From Dimorphilus gyrociliatus (taxonomy: Eukaryota > Annelida > Polychaeta > Dinophilidae), in assembly GCA_904063045.1 (NCBI GenBank), contig CAJFCJ010000030.1:124001-188000 (forward strand): a DNA stretch of 64,000 bases, in the 5' to 3' direction. The notes under the pieces were generated by a model. It ran no database searches. It was given only the letters and a program-made list of their open reading frames with translations, and had not been told where the DNA came from. Position 1 is the first letter of the stretch, and the number at the start of each line of letters is the position of its first letter. Shown piece after piece: positions 1 to 12,085 of the stretch. The translations under genes and the position numbers were made by a program.

Positions 1-477
1 GTGAAAATATTTGAGTGAAAGGCAATATAACAAACTTAAGAGAATGTTGTTACTTTAAAGTTTTGCCAAATTTTTCAGTACAATTTTAAATGAAGCAGCT
101 AAAAGAACTTTTGATTTACATAAACAATACTTTTTAAGTGTAGAATATTTCAAGTATAAATGTTATATTTTTAAAAAAAGTGATCAATAAAGTTACATCA
201 AAGTGTCATTCTGTTAAATTACTTGAAAAGAACATGTGCATATCATCATTCATGCATGAAAGACCTTTATACTCATTATCATTAATTCATCAATATGGTC
301 AGAAAAGATAGAGTGAAGTATCTCTAGCTCAAAGCGTTAATTTTTATAATGAAAAAGCCATTGACATAATAACTATTTCATCATATAAAAATAAAAGGAA
401 AAAAGTAACAAAACAGTATCGTTTCAATTTCAATTGAATGATTAAAATATGTTCACTCTATGTCAAAGAACTATACT

Positions 478-481
<4 letters not shown>

Positions 482-513
<32 letters not shown>
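482..513. repeat. (CT)n microsatellite
   Basis: Uninterrupted CT dinucleotide run of about 16 units. Similar CT/GA runs recur in intergenic DNA throughout the window. Confidence 0.95.
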
Positions 514-518
<5 letters not shown>

Positions 519-2269
519 ACTCTATATAAAAAATGTGTTTGAAATTATAATAAAGTAGGGAAAATTGTATGATATTAAAGAAGTTCGTAATTGTTTTATT
601 GAGAAGAGAAATATATTAAAAGGGAGGAAAAGGTCGAAAGTAGGAGGGCAAGGTTTACTTTTGGATGATCTTTGAGTAAATTGAATAATTGGTCGGCCAT
701 CTGACGGCAAAAAATATGACGATAAAACGATATTCTTCAGGAAATGGGTTAAAAAATTAATTTCTTTGATTCTTAAAGCGATATATGAAATATAAGCGCG
801 TGCTTGGAATTCTTATATATTGTTTGTTCTTTATACAGCCATATATCATGCATGATCGAATTTCAGCTTTGATGATTGTACTATGAAATATGCATTGAAA
901 ATTCTTAATTATAAATATTTTAACTTTATATAACTCGAATTATATTAAAAGATATGGAAAATTTCAACTGTATGGAATAAATATAAAAGAAGTATAAGTA
1001 AAGAAATTAACAAGCTATCTATATCCATTTATTCTTCTTTTATTTTTCCTATTCATTCTACCAGCACTCCCTCCTTTTATCCCCTTCCCCCCCACCCACC
1101 ATGCCAGCTCACCCTCCTCTCTAAGTACTTCTAATACATGTGTTTGTTGTTTTTTTTTCTATGTAATTCTTTTATTTTTCTTTTTGAACTTGATCTTTTT
1201 TTCTTCTTTTTCTATCTATTCCTTTTTTTTTGTTATACCGCAGCAAGGGAAAAAAAGCGAAAACTCTTTGTTGCGTCAATTAAGTTTTGTGCAAACACGT
1301 TTCGTCATCTAGATAATGCTATGTCAATGTGCTTTCGAGTCTTTGATGTTGGGAGCGAAGCATTGATGTAGAATATCTGAAGAAACGAGAACAAAAGGTG
1401 GAATGATTGCAGGCCTAGTAGTTAAAGGCAGTGCCAACTTCTATCAAGATCTTTTGTTCGTTACCTTTGAAGACGTCGTTTATGCTTATATGCGCTGCAA
1501 TATCGCTGTAGCTCAGCGCATATTGTGTACGTATATGCGAATATATATATATATTATTATCTCTATACTAAGATATCTAAAAATGTAATATGTACTCATA
1601 TACAAAAAAATGAGAATATGTGAAGATATTTTTAGATAACTTTCAATTGAAGAAGTTAATAATATATAGTGTGTACTGGCAGGCGGTTTACTTTCACATT
1701 CATCATATAAGTGAATAAATATTATTATATAATAAGATAATGATAATATAAATATATCCAAATGATTGAATCATATCGTTGCATTTATGAATACAGTATA
1801 ATAGGCAAAAATATGATAATTTGTATGTTCATATACTCGGCGGCGCGAGTCGCAACAAAGAGCAGTTTGGTACGCGACTCTTTCAACATCAAAGCGAGCA
1901 TCAACTGAACAAAGTTGCTTTGAAAATGTAGTTGGTAGCCTTTGAAGACTTTCGCGATGGGCATTTTATTTATTTTTCAAAGAGAAAGTCGTAAATTAGT
2001 CGCTTGAGACTCTACTACTCCACTTATCTTTGTTTTTTATTCTCTTCGATGTACTCTATACAGCATTTATGTATACATAAGAGTGTGTATACATGTATCT
2101 TACAACACTTTGGCCAATATATACAATATAGACCTCAAACGCATCCGTAATTTATTGCCAGGAATCTCATTCATTAATTCGAGATAAATGATGTATTTGT
2201 ATAAATGTAAAGTTATATTAATGAATACAAATGTATTTTGTTATAAAGATGTATAAAAATTCATATATG

Positions 2270-2272
<3 letters not shown>

Positions 2273-2314
<42 letters not shown>
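2273..2314. repeat. (TA)n microsatellite
   Basis: About 20 TA units, preceded by TGCTG and followed by further TA-rich sequence that contains a TATACAGTATA near-palindrome near 2441. Confidence 0.95.
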
Positions 2315-2321
<7 letters not shown>

Positions 2322-3370
2322 TTGAATATATAGATATTCATATATAAGAATGAATATATATACTTTATGTATGCGCTATCCATACATATTGTTAGTTATG
2401 ACTAGATATGTATATATTAATATACATTTTTATTTATATATATACAGTATACATATAAATATATATATATATATAATATATATATAGTGTACATCTGGTA
2501 CATCTAAACTCTTGCACCGTCGCAAATGAAATAATTGAATTAGATAGCGAATACAAAGGAAAAAATTGCAGGAAGAAAGATAAACGAGACAGGCTACAAA
2601 GCAAGAACAAAGTGACGCCCAAGTCCTTGGAATCAAAGGCGTCAACGCCACATGAAAGCGCCGACTAATTTAACGTCGTTGTTTGAGGATTAGTGTTCGT
2701 ATAGGGCAATAGGTGGCGTTCAGAAACACGTAATGCCTTTGATGTTTGAAGAGCATACGCGCAAACCGTAGCATTTGAAAAAGCGAACAAAGAGAAGCGC
2801 GCCGTTTACGCTCTATATAAACGTTAAGTTTTTCTTCCATCACGTGACTGAGTTTATTTCCATTTTCCTCTTACATCGCAACTTCGGATATCTCCAAACA
2901 AGTTAAATGGCGGCAATCAAATGCAATTTATTAATTTTTTTCGCACGATTGAACTGACAGAATGCTGATATTTTCAATCTCTTTTACGAGGTCATTGAAA
3001 GTAAAAGTGTTTCGCCTTTTGCAGTTACTTTATCATTACTTTTCCATCTTTCTTTCACATAGTCTCTCCCGCTCTCTCTTTTATTCAGTTTTGCGGTAGG
3101 TAAAAGAGAGAAAGACTTTGATTAGAGATTATAGATTTTTGCAAAAAGAAAAAAAAGAGAGGGGAAAGCTATTGGGATTATCATAGATTATTATTAGAGT
3201 GAAAGATTAAACGCCAGTGCACTCGATGTGGTCTTTATAATCGTCACGACCTTCTAAGTTTTCATCGTCACTCTTTTTCTCTCATTCTCCATAAGAAGTG
3301 CTTATAAAGGCGTATAAAAAGTCTCTTTTTCTTAGAAACAAAGGACAGTTCCATTTCTACTTATTTCATG

Positions 3371-3456
3371 GCCAATAAACTGGAATAGCAAAGGAGGCGG
3401 GAGAGTGAGGCTATTTAGACGTCACGTGACCGAAACCAATACGCGTATTAGCCAAT
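3371..3456. promoter_or_regulatory. CCAAT / E-box / ACGCGT cluster
   Basis: CCAAT pentamers lie at 3372-3376, 3436-3440 and 3452-3456. A perfect 10-bp palindrome, GTCACGTGAC (E-box core CACGTG), lies at 3421-3430, and ACGCGT at 3441-3446. NF-Y, bHLH-zip and MCB-type factors bind such words in other organisms. The cluster starts about 20 bp past the axin stop codon, so it may be a promoter for an unrecognised transcript or a 3' enhancer. No function is shown by the sequence. Confidence 0.4.
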
Positions 3457-3478
3457 AGATGTCAGAAACTTTTCGCGT

Positions 3479-5005
3479 TTAATCGAGTTTATTTATAGTC
3501 AATACAATTTTACCGTCGAACAGCGGAAGAGGTTCATTTTCATTTGTGACTTCTTCGTGAACGACGCCAACGCCAAACTCTTCCGAGTGTTTCTTGACGA
3601 AAAATCTGTATTAAAAAATGAATCCGCTTTAATAATGAGCGATTAAATGATCTAACGAACAAAGTGACTAATCAGAGAGGGTTGGAGGTAAGGAAAAGGG
3701 AATAGCGTGAAGCGGTATGAAGCGGGTAGACAACTTAAAAATGAGAGAAGAAGGAAGCGAAGTTGCGGCAACTTCAAAGTACGGCTACAAAGCTGTAAGA
3801 TCAGAGAGCGGCACAATTACAGACAGGCGGCGCACGGTAAAGGCGTTCTTTCATCTTCGATTTGTTCACCACTTTCTTCTTCCTAACCGCGTACGATAGT
3901 AGGCCGTCAGTTTATGGGCGGCGGTCTGCACATTCTTCAGCATTGTTCGACAAACAACGTAATTTTTAAACTCCTGTCTTTTCTCTGATCATAATAGACG
4001 TTATCCTTTCTTGTATAGTTTACCTATAAAGCCATCTAATGATAAAATGCTACAACTATCAAATGGCTGTGATATTATTTAAGCAAATGCAAGGTGAAGG
4101 GTGAAGGTTTTGACCAAGACAAGACTGGCTAATTGCTTATAAACGCTTTTTAACGCTTAAGGTATTTTTACCCACGCTACAACTAATAATACCTGCAGTT
4201 TGCTCCCCTTCTAATATGCTCCTTGATCTGGGCTAGGGTTATATTTCGGCCGGGCATTCGAAACTTGTATGGGATTTCCTCGTTGAATAAGAAATAACCG
4301 ACTACTGTTGATTCTTCTTCTATTTTCGCTTTGTTCATCATCCATTCAAGGACTCTATTTCGTGTGGGAAATATTTTTAAATGATGATCGGAAGAGTAAG
4401 AGAAAGGAAAAGATTCGATTGGGGAGATTAATCTTTTCATATTATCGTAGCCGAGAGATACTCCTGAATCCGTTCCTCTAGCCGATAGCGAGGCTTCTTC
4501 CAATTCCCTTTTGGAAAATACCCTAAAGACATGCTCATCCAAAATATTTTGGGGATCATCGGGATGAATTAATGAATTATCTGATGATGAGTAATCAACA
4601 GTAGAATTTTGTAGAGGTCTGTCGTCTTCAGATTCGTCTTTTAACCTCCTTAGATGATCTCTGCTCTCGCGACTTCGCCGTAGGTAATCATTTAAACGAT
4701 CCGTTACTCGCCTATGAAATTCTGCAGGATTTGTTTCAGCTAAATTAGGCTTGAAATTTTGAGTAGCCGGTAAACGTTGTCTCTATTGATTAGTTATAAT
4801 ATTGATTAATTAGCGTAATTGATTAACATACTTTTATAATCAATCGATAAAATACCTTTAAACTTGATATTCTTTCAACTATTTTGAATATGAGTTGGGA
4901 AGTTGTTGGTTCATCGGAGCACGGACAAGCCAAACAACATCCTGGACATGAGTCGTTCGTGGCTCTCTTAATAATAGCCGATTCGGTATTGCACAATGTG
5001 CACAT
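3479..5005 (-). CDS. AXIN: Axin-like scaffold, short form lacking RGS
   Basis: Scaffold of the beta-catenin destruction complex in Wnt signalling. Three exons: 4856-5005, 4193-4782 and 3479-3605, giving about 288 residues in frame with GT..AG borders. The motifs follow axin order. A basic helix starting NPAEFH (about residues 68-101) corresponds to the GSK3-interaction helix. DPQNILDEHV (about 126-135) matches the beta-catenin-binding helix. RNRVLEWMM (about 190) matches the helix before the DIX domain. A DIX domain from VVGYFLFNEEIPY (about 210) runs to the C-terminus and ends KLD. The DIX domain is split by a 587-bp intron and joins cleanly as NC-R-FFVKK. Exon 1 is Cys-rich (CPGCCLACPC) and unfamiliar. 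Animal axins are usually about 700-900 residues with an N-terminal RGS domain that binds APC. No RGS exon is visible within several kb upstream, though a distant 5' exon cannot be excluded. The ATG at 5005 is the first in frame after GC-rich, promoter-like DNA, so the start is tentative. Confidence 0.87.
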
Positions 5006-5874
5006 TCTCACCGTCTTGCACAAACTAAACACTTAACTTTTACGCAATCGGCCGATGGGTGGCGCTACTCGTAACTAGGCAGTTAAAGTACCCTTTCTGC
5101 CCTCCCACCAACCTATCAGCGAGAATGTCTTTTGTGTCTCATGTTGATGAACAGGATATTATTTCAAACATAGTCCAGTCTAGATGCAATTTTGGGAAAT
5201 TATATAATCTTTAGGCTTTAAGGAGACAGCGTTAAGATTTCTATTTGATTTATAAACTGGCTTTTAATAAAAAAACCTTGACAAACATTAAAGGTTTTTT
5301 GATACCTTTACAGACGTTATATATTCTTTTTTTATTCATAAAAGAGAAAACGTTGTATAATTACGCTACAGGAATAAACAGTTATAAGGAGATGTAACGC
5401 CTGGCACTTATTAGAATATAAAAGCGTCTTTATTATACATTTTACACCTTTTAAAGGAATTAGGAACGCCCAAAAAATTCTGCCTAACCATCTTTAATGG
5501 TTATTATTATTCTTTTACTTTTTAAAGCAAAAGGCAAAAGATTTTAGGAGATGAAGGAATTAATTAAAGCCGAAATGAAACTAGGAGGGATGCTGTAAGT
5601 GTCACCTGTTATGCAGTCTGTTTCTATATAATTTGTTAAGAGGGTGTGGCCTATTCAACCCTTTCCTTTAATATATGCTTGCCCTTAGGTGCTACAGGAG
5701 TTAACTGGTGGCTTTTCCTTTCGCGTGTTATTGCTCGATTTCACATACAACTAACGTTGCGTGCCAGTCAAATAATTCAATATCACACATTATCGCCCCT
5801 TTTACGCTGTCTTTTTTTCTCATTTTCCCTAATCTATCTGTTCTGTTGTGGGGAAAACTTTAATTAGTTTATTC

Positions 5875-5878
<4 letters not shown>

Positions 5879-5925
<47 letters not shown>

Positions 5926-5926
5926 T
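5879..5926. repeat. (CT)n microsatellite
   Basis: About 20 CT units, ending in a short interrupted tail (CACTCTCT). Confidence 0.95.
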
Positions 5927-7353
5927 ATTTAATACTGATTGCTAGGTTGGTCTTTGGCGCATTTATAGTCATTTTTTTTAAATACTCCTCTTAATAGTTT
6001 ATGAATAGGAGAGGGGGTTGAAATATTAATTTATTTTAATTAATTACCATTGACCATTTGAAAGTTTTTCAGAGGAAAATACTAAGAACAAAGCAAAACT
6101 AATAGGAATAAGATGAGAAAAGATTGTAAATACGCCTTTAGCGCAACTCGAACTACAACCCTTGAAGTTCCAGCCTCAAGGCTAGCTATCATCTACCGTT
6201 TGCTGATTGGACGAAACCTTTTCCTTCTTTTAATACCCTACCAGAATATATTAAGCGTTATTTCGGCACTAGAAGCAATTTTACCTTGATCTTGAAATAA
6301 GAAAGGTTCGTCAAATAGCAAGGAGGATAGGCTCAAAAACAGGGTATTTGAGGGAGGTAGGGTAAATTTTCAGAAATGGAAAAAGGAAAGAGTTGCGAGT
6401 TAAAAAAAAATGAACAGGAGGAGAATAAAGGGAGGCTGGTAAATCGCGAAAGACGCCATCTGCTGCCCGAAAGAAATGACTGTACTGCATCGGTACGCCG
6501 CTCTTTTTCCACGCACCATTGAGTAAGATGAGAGAAAAAGGACGTACCACAAAGGAGCGGACACTGTATAGTAGACGCTCGAGTGTAACACCTGCCCAGC
6601 GGCATCATCAAAGAACCTCACACCTGGCGTCACCTTAAGATTTATTTTGTTCAAGAATGACCCGACCGGGCTTCGTCTTTCACCAGGAAATTGTCGGCAA
6701 ATGGTTCAAAAGCGTGCCTGAACAAACCATTGCGCGTTGCTACACAACGCCAATGCTCATTAGACGCTTTGAAGCGCGTGGGATATATCGTTTTACGTCG
6801 ATAGCAACAAACTTAAAAAAACTCATCAAACGCTCATATTTGCTTGTATAGGTAAGCTTATATAGATACAACGTACACGCACGCTAGAGTAGAAGCGTTT
6901 TTTTCATAAAACGTCTACATTTTCCTAAACATTATGATATTATCGTACAAATCCTGTTAAAACACTCTCAAACGCTTCTTTCTTCCCCTTTCCTTTTCGT
7001 TTACTTGACGAGCTTGTACAATTAGTGAAATTTATCGACGTTTTATTGTCATCGTCGAGTATGGTGGCGGCAAGATAAAAGCCGGCGGTCGAGGGGCGAC
7101 AATTTAAAAGACGTCAGTTTTTTCTCTCACCCTCACCACCCCCTCCCTCTTTCTCTCCACCTCGCACCCTTTGCCAATTTTTTTCCCAACTAAACAAGTG
7201 TTGTCAATAATTTGAGAAAGTTTTTTTTATATATAAAAAAAGAAAATATTATCCTATTAATTTACTTGAAATAAAGTTTTTGACCTCGTTTTTTTTGTTA
7301 ATGTATATAAAAGGTTTTATAAATTTATGAAAGGATTCTAAATATGGCCCCAG

Positions 7354-7379
7354 AAGAGAGAGAGAGAGAGAGAGAGAGA
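7354..7379. repeat. (GA)n microsatellite
   Basis: Uninterrupted GA run of about 13 units. Confidence 0.9.
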
Positions 7380-9219
7380 CAAAGAGATCGTTTTACTGAT
7401 AGATGAAAATAAAGAAAGTTAAGATCGAATGTTTCTTTCTTCTTAGTTCGATAAGTTAGATATAGGCAGAAATATGCTCTTTTCTCCCCTCTCCTACTTT
7501 CTTTCATTACTCTATTTCCACCTTTGCCGTTAGAACATTCCGTTTGATATTAGAAATTCAAAAGAGTCTCAATAGTCCTCGTTAAAGAACGTAAAAAATG
7601 GAGAATAAAGAAAATAGGGAAGAAATAAAAGTATGCAATCTCTCTCTTTCTCTCCTTCTTTTCTTTTCTTTCTTTCTTTTTACCTTACAAGGAATGGAAT
7701 CTGAAGTTGAATCACAAGAAAAAGAAAAAAATTTGTTCTTTATAATGTAAGAACTTTATATCTTTTCCATACACCTCTTCTTCTTTTATTCAGTCCGTAC
7801 CCCCTACCCTCCACCATCCTCCCTCCTTCACCTCTTTCTCTATTCTTATTGTGGAATGTTATAATTTTAAGAATAATTGGTTTAGCACAACAGAAAAAGA
7901 AAGGGAAAAAAAAGGTAAATAGAAGAGAAGAGAAAAATACTAAATTGACTATTTTATCAAGTAGTTATTAAGTTTATTGAAAAAAGATTGTCTTATTTAT
8001 TTTCCAAGTGTCAAAGTCCTGTATTAAGCTACTTTTTTCTTCTTTTTTTTATATATAAACATTTGACATTTAACGTATAAACTTCAAAGAATCGACAAAC
8101 ATTAAAGAAGGCAGTCGACCCATACGCTATTCTCTATATGCTATTCAAACTTTTTCCTCTTCATTCCTCCTATTACCTCTCTTTCTATAGTCCTTGTATC
8201 AAATACAATAACGTTGATATCATATTTTCTTTCATTTTTCATTCGGCTCTTTTTATTAAGAACGATGTTTTTACTAATAAAATATTTTACAGATAATGTT
8301 TTTTTGTAAATTAAAGTAAAAACGGATTAAAAACGAAAAATTAATAAGTTTCGTAAAAAAAGATAAGATAAGAGTTTATAAGTTTTTATATATAGAGACA
8401 GATTTTTTTTTTATTTCAATGTCAAAAGTATTAAATTGCTTTATGTTAAAAGGAAAAGTCGCTATTTTATTATTATTAGCATTTTTCTTTGAATTAGTTT
8501 TTTCCCATCGTACGCTTAATTAGAGACAACAGCTAATTATATCTTTTATTGCTTAATAATTATATTCCTTTAGATTAGAAGGTTATAATATATTATTTTT
8601 TTAAATTAGAGCTTATTTTTTCCCATTTTACTTCTTTCTTCTTCCTTCTTTTTCAAGCATCCCATTTTTTTATCTTTCTTCTTTCACTCTAGTGTTTGAA
8701 CTACATACAAACGTAGTTAGCGTATGTGTATACACAACACCTAATACCTTCTATGTTCCCTTGTTTAAACAACAAGTGACACAACTAGCGACATCTGTTT
8801 TAATTAAATGTCAAATTTTTTAGAAGATCCCTCTCGTCTCGTTCTAAAAAGGTTCGAGATTGCAATGGTTACATATCAAAGTTAAATTTCTGCTTTAGGG
8901 GGGCGTTTGCGGTTTCTTTAAATTTCTATTTACTACGAGTTTTTAACGACTTAGAGCGGGGCCGAATGTATTTCTTTTATTTTTAGGGTGGGTAGGGAGA
9001 GGGGTGGATAAGAATGCGAGTCCTAAGGGAGGTTACTTGCCAACTTCTAATCCCTGAGGCAACATCCGCTAACAAACGTTTAAAAAAATCAAAAATATTT
9101 AAATGATCCTTTACGATTCGGTTTCTTTGAATGAGGTCTAATAAAATTCTTTTATATCCTTTTTGTAACCAAATGTCACCTTATAGAGCAAAACAAAGCA
9201 AAAAAAATACCAGAGGAAG

Positions 9220-9230
9220 AGTGAGTGAGT

Positions 9231-9268
<38 letters not shown>
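9220..9268. repeat. Compound (GTGA)n(GA)n microsatellite
   Basis: Four GTGA units run directly into about 13 GA units and then GGGAGAGA, the usual pattern of a microsatellite diversifying by point change. Confidence 0.9.
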
Positions 9269-10785
9269 AGCATATCCTCATATAAACGGAAAAAAAATAA
9301 CAATAAAGCGTCTGATTAAGTAGATCTATTGAATCACTAAGATAGATCGGTATGTTTCCTAATACTAACCAATTAATAGATTAATTAGCTAGTCTTTCTT
9401 TTTAATTAAGAAATTGACTTTTGCTTAATTACAGGAGAGATAAAATCGGTCACTTCAAAGACGGAAAATGCTCCAAATTATCAATTAATAATAATCAAAT
9501 CTAGCAATCTAATTCGTTAATCCAGTAAATAACTAATAGGAAACTCTTTTCTAATTAAAATCCGTCGAATTGAATCACTTCATTTATGTTTCAAATGTTC
9601 ATTTGTATTCTTGACACGGGGGTACACATGGGCATTATGATATGAATGATACAATACATTATATGGAGGTGACATCTACTGTATAATATTGAAATTAAAC
9701 GGATTTTTTTTAACCAAAAGAAATTATGTTAAATAAAATAAGAATTGTAGGAAAAGCCAAGGGAAAGAGATTACGACAGATACGGTTATCCTAGCTAAAA
9801 AGATTTACCCAGGAGCTTGCCCCTATTTCTGCTGGAGAAATTGTAAGATTTACTCTGTAGCTAGGCCTATGAATGGGGCTAAAGCGATGGACTGAAAGAG
9901 AAAATCTTTTCAGCTAACAAACTAAGGAATGTTTCTTTTTTTTTTGCAAAAAATTAATCATATCTCTATTCACATTCGTTTATTTGATGCAAGTAATTGT
10001 ATGGATAAGCTTTCAAGCTAAATAAGACTAATTAGGATATATATTTAAGCCTATAATTGTTACCTTCCCCGCCTCCCCTCCTTTCCTCTCATAAATGAAA
10101 ACAACCAATAAAAGCAGTGTTAATTCTAGGATGTTGTTTTTTGTTATCTACCCATTCTTGCCTACTCTTTCCTTTCACCATCTTCCTCTCTCTCTTTCTG
10201 TCCCTACTTTATTTCTTAAGTTTTCTTTTATTCCAGTTGTGTATACATCTACTTCACTTGTATTGTATAAAGTGGAAGAAGGAAGGATAAGTACATTGAA
10301 GCGTGAAAGGAACAAAAAAGATCCAAATATGTCGTGTTTACGCAACAACTCCTCTTGACAATCTTAAATAAATCAATGGTATTTAATCAAAAGGAAACGA
10401 TCAGTATTGATTTTTTTTAAAGGATATGTTTTTACCATATAAAAAGAAGCAATAGATGGAAAGATATATATATATATATATACATTATCTCTTGTATGTA
10501 TTAGGGAGAGGAAAACGGAGAGATAGAGAACGAGCTAAAGTGAAAATGAGAAGACTAAGATTGCTTTTTTTTTTATATCAAGATAAATACGCTTGTCTTA
10601 GACTTTAATCGAACAATCAACGCATAATTTTTATATATAAGCTATATAAATATAATATTTATTGATAAATTATATATATATATATACTGTATATATATTA
10701 ATATATCAAGATATAAAGATATAACGGAAATGGAAGAAATAGATTTTGATAGCACTTTTGGAAGTGGGAGGCATAATTTATCATT

Positions 10786-11460
10786 TCATGATATTGAACA
10801 TATTGTTGATTTAACTGGTTCCTTTGAATAGACAACATTCTTTTTAACTTTGATTTGAATATCTTCAATTACTTGTTCATCAGTGTTTACATCTTTTATC
10901 TCTTGCAATTTCTCCTCGCCTAGTTCTCTTTCTAGTTTAATATTCCAAGCTCTCTGCAAAAGCAACTCGGCTTCGTAATTTCGTAGTTTTTTATCCCTGT
11001 CACTCTCTTCCTTTGCTAAAGCTTTTAATCTGTCCTGTAAATGCCTAATTTCGTCATTCAGCTGTCGAAATTCTTCCGAGCTGGACGCTCCTGATCTAAG
11101 AATTTCTAGTTCTTCTTTTAGACTAGATAATTCCGATGTTAATAATTTATTAAGCTGTTTTTCCTCTTTTAAATTATTTTCCAATCTCTCCTTTCCCTCC
11201 TCTAATTCTTTTATTCGACCATCTCTGTCTTCTTTTTCTGTTGTCAATTTAACATTTTCCTTAATCAGCTCGTCAAAAGCTTTATTTTCACTTTCACGCA
11301 TCATTTTTAATTCAGAGTTAACGTTAGTTTTTGGCATATCAGCAATCTCTATCTTCCTCTGTTCGCTATTCTTGCTCTTCCTTTCTGACACCGATTCTGA
11401 CCCTGATTTCGATGTATTATCCTTATCATTATCAGTAGGTTGGCCCGTATTTCCTTCCAT
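10786..11460 (-). CDS. Coiled-coil protein, unknown function
   Basis: Single-exon frame of 224 codons from ATG at 11460 to TGA. The first about 45 residues are polar and Ser/Lys-rich (disordered). Residues about 55-200 are a nearly continuous amphipathic helix rich in Glu, Lys, Leu and Arg with heptad spacing, for example IKELEEGKERLENNLKEE, broken once near GASSSEEF. The tail is basic and ends CSIS. There is no signal peptide, membrane segment or catalytic motif. Codon use and the balanced charged composition separate it from the noise ORFs nearby. Proteins of this shape are often cytoskeletal, centrosomal or tethering factors, but nothing here identifies a family. The gene is isolated, with 600 bp of empty DNA upstream. 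Confidence 0.7.
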   Translation of the reverse strand: MEGNTGQPTDNDKDNTSKSGSESVSERKSKNSEQRKIEIADMPKTNVNSELKMMRESENKAFDELIKENVKLTTEKEDRDGRIKELEEGKERLENNLKEEKQLNKLLTSELSSLKEELEILRSGASSSEEFRQLNDEIRHLQDRLKALAKEESDRDKKLRNYEAELLLQRAWNIKLERELGEEKLQEIKDVNTDEQVIEDIQIKVKKNVVYSKEPVKSTICSIS

Positions 11461-12085
11461 AGTGAAACTATCGATTTTAAATCTTAATTAGCCAGATATT
11501 ACAATTCCTCTAGCTAAAAAATTAACAAGAGCGTAGGAACGGAGTTATTTTCTTTTTGTATTGAACACTGCTTATTGATTCTTTGTTGCATAGGATTGAA
11601 TATAAACTTAACCAAAGTCTGTTTATAAGGCAGTTGCGCATGCGTACCGAAAAGTTTACAAAAGACATTAATCAAAATTGATAGTTTTTGGACAAACTCA
11701 TTATTGTTTTTCTTCCCTGATTACCAGCCTAAGGAGAATATAAAGAAGGAATATGATTATATAAGAAATTGTTTATATAGCTTTACTCTTCAGTTTTCAC
11801 TTATGTTTTAATTAAAATAATTAAAAAAACTATAAATTGATATTAAGCGAATACTTGATTAGTAAATTATTTGTTCTACTTATTGACTGCAATTGTGTTG
11901 GCTCGGATATTCATTGGCTATTTTTGTCGAATAAATTAAATAAACCGGAAATTGAGTACCGTCTAATAACGACGCTTTAGATGAAGGATAAGATATAGAT
12001 AGGAAATAATAAAAACGATAAAAAGAAGATAAAGGCGATTTTTAGATCATTTTCTACTACTAGGAATTCGCAATCTGTACAATAG
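11461..12085. other. Intergenic, AT-rich
   Basis: This is the upstream flank of the coiled-coil gene. It includes GGCAGTTGCGCATGCGTACCG at about 11630, a small GC-rich island with the NRF1-like word GCGCATGCG that could be promoter sequence for that gene. Nothing else stands out. Confidence 0.4.

Larger units (their letters stand above)
1..3478. other. Non-coding flank left of axin
   Basis: I see no convincing coding exon here. The stretch holds a CT repeat (482-513), a long TA repeat (2273-2314) and, between about 1.3 and 2.9 kb, a GC-richer part with recurring ATCAAAG/CTTTGAT words. A TATATAAA box lies at 2814-2821. A CCAAT/E-box cluster lies at 3371-3456, just past the axin stop codon. 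The small ORFs here are low-complexity or Ile/Tyr-rich readings of TA repeats and look like noise. The promoter-like elements leave room for an unrecognised non-coding transcript or a first exon. Confidence 0.5.
5006..10785. other. Gene-poor stretch upstream of axin
   Basis: No ORF here looks like a conserved protein. The first about 100 bp are GC-richer and contain GGGTGGCGC, a plausible axin promoter. The part at 6.4-7.1 kb is also GC-richer and carries short overlapping ORFs on both strands without recognisable domains. The rest holds CT and GA microsatellites (5879-5926, 7354-7379, 9220-9268) and AT-rich filler. A missing 5' exon of axin could lie here, but I could not find one. Confidence 0.45.

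Noticed and set aside
3717-3899. 60-codon plus-strand ORF starting MKRVDNLKM
   Set aside because: It lies within the axin intron (antisense), is short, and has no recognisable domain. Kept in mind only because of the promoter-like cluster about 300 bp to its left.
6140-6200. tRNA- or SINE-like stretch on the minus strand (GGTAGATGATAGC ... AGTTCGAGTTGC)
   Set aside because: An anticodon-like hairpin (CCTTGA/TCAAGG) and a B-box-like word are present, but the T stem does not pair and no acceptor stem is found. At most a decayed tRNA-derived fragment.
6311-6654. Three overlapping minus-strand ORFs
   Set aside because: Mutually overlapping frames in a GC-richer patch, with no domain and no splice partner. 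In particular none resembles the missing axin RGS domain.
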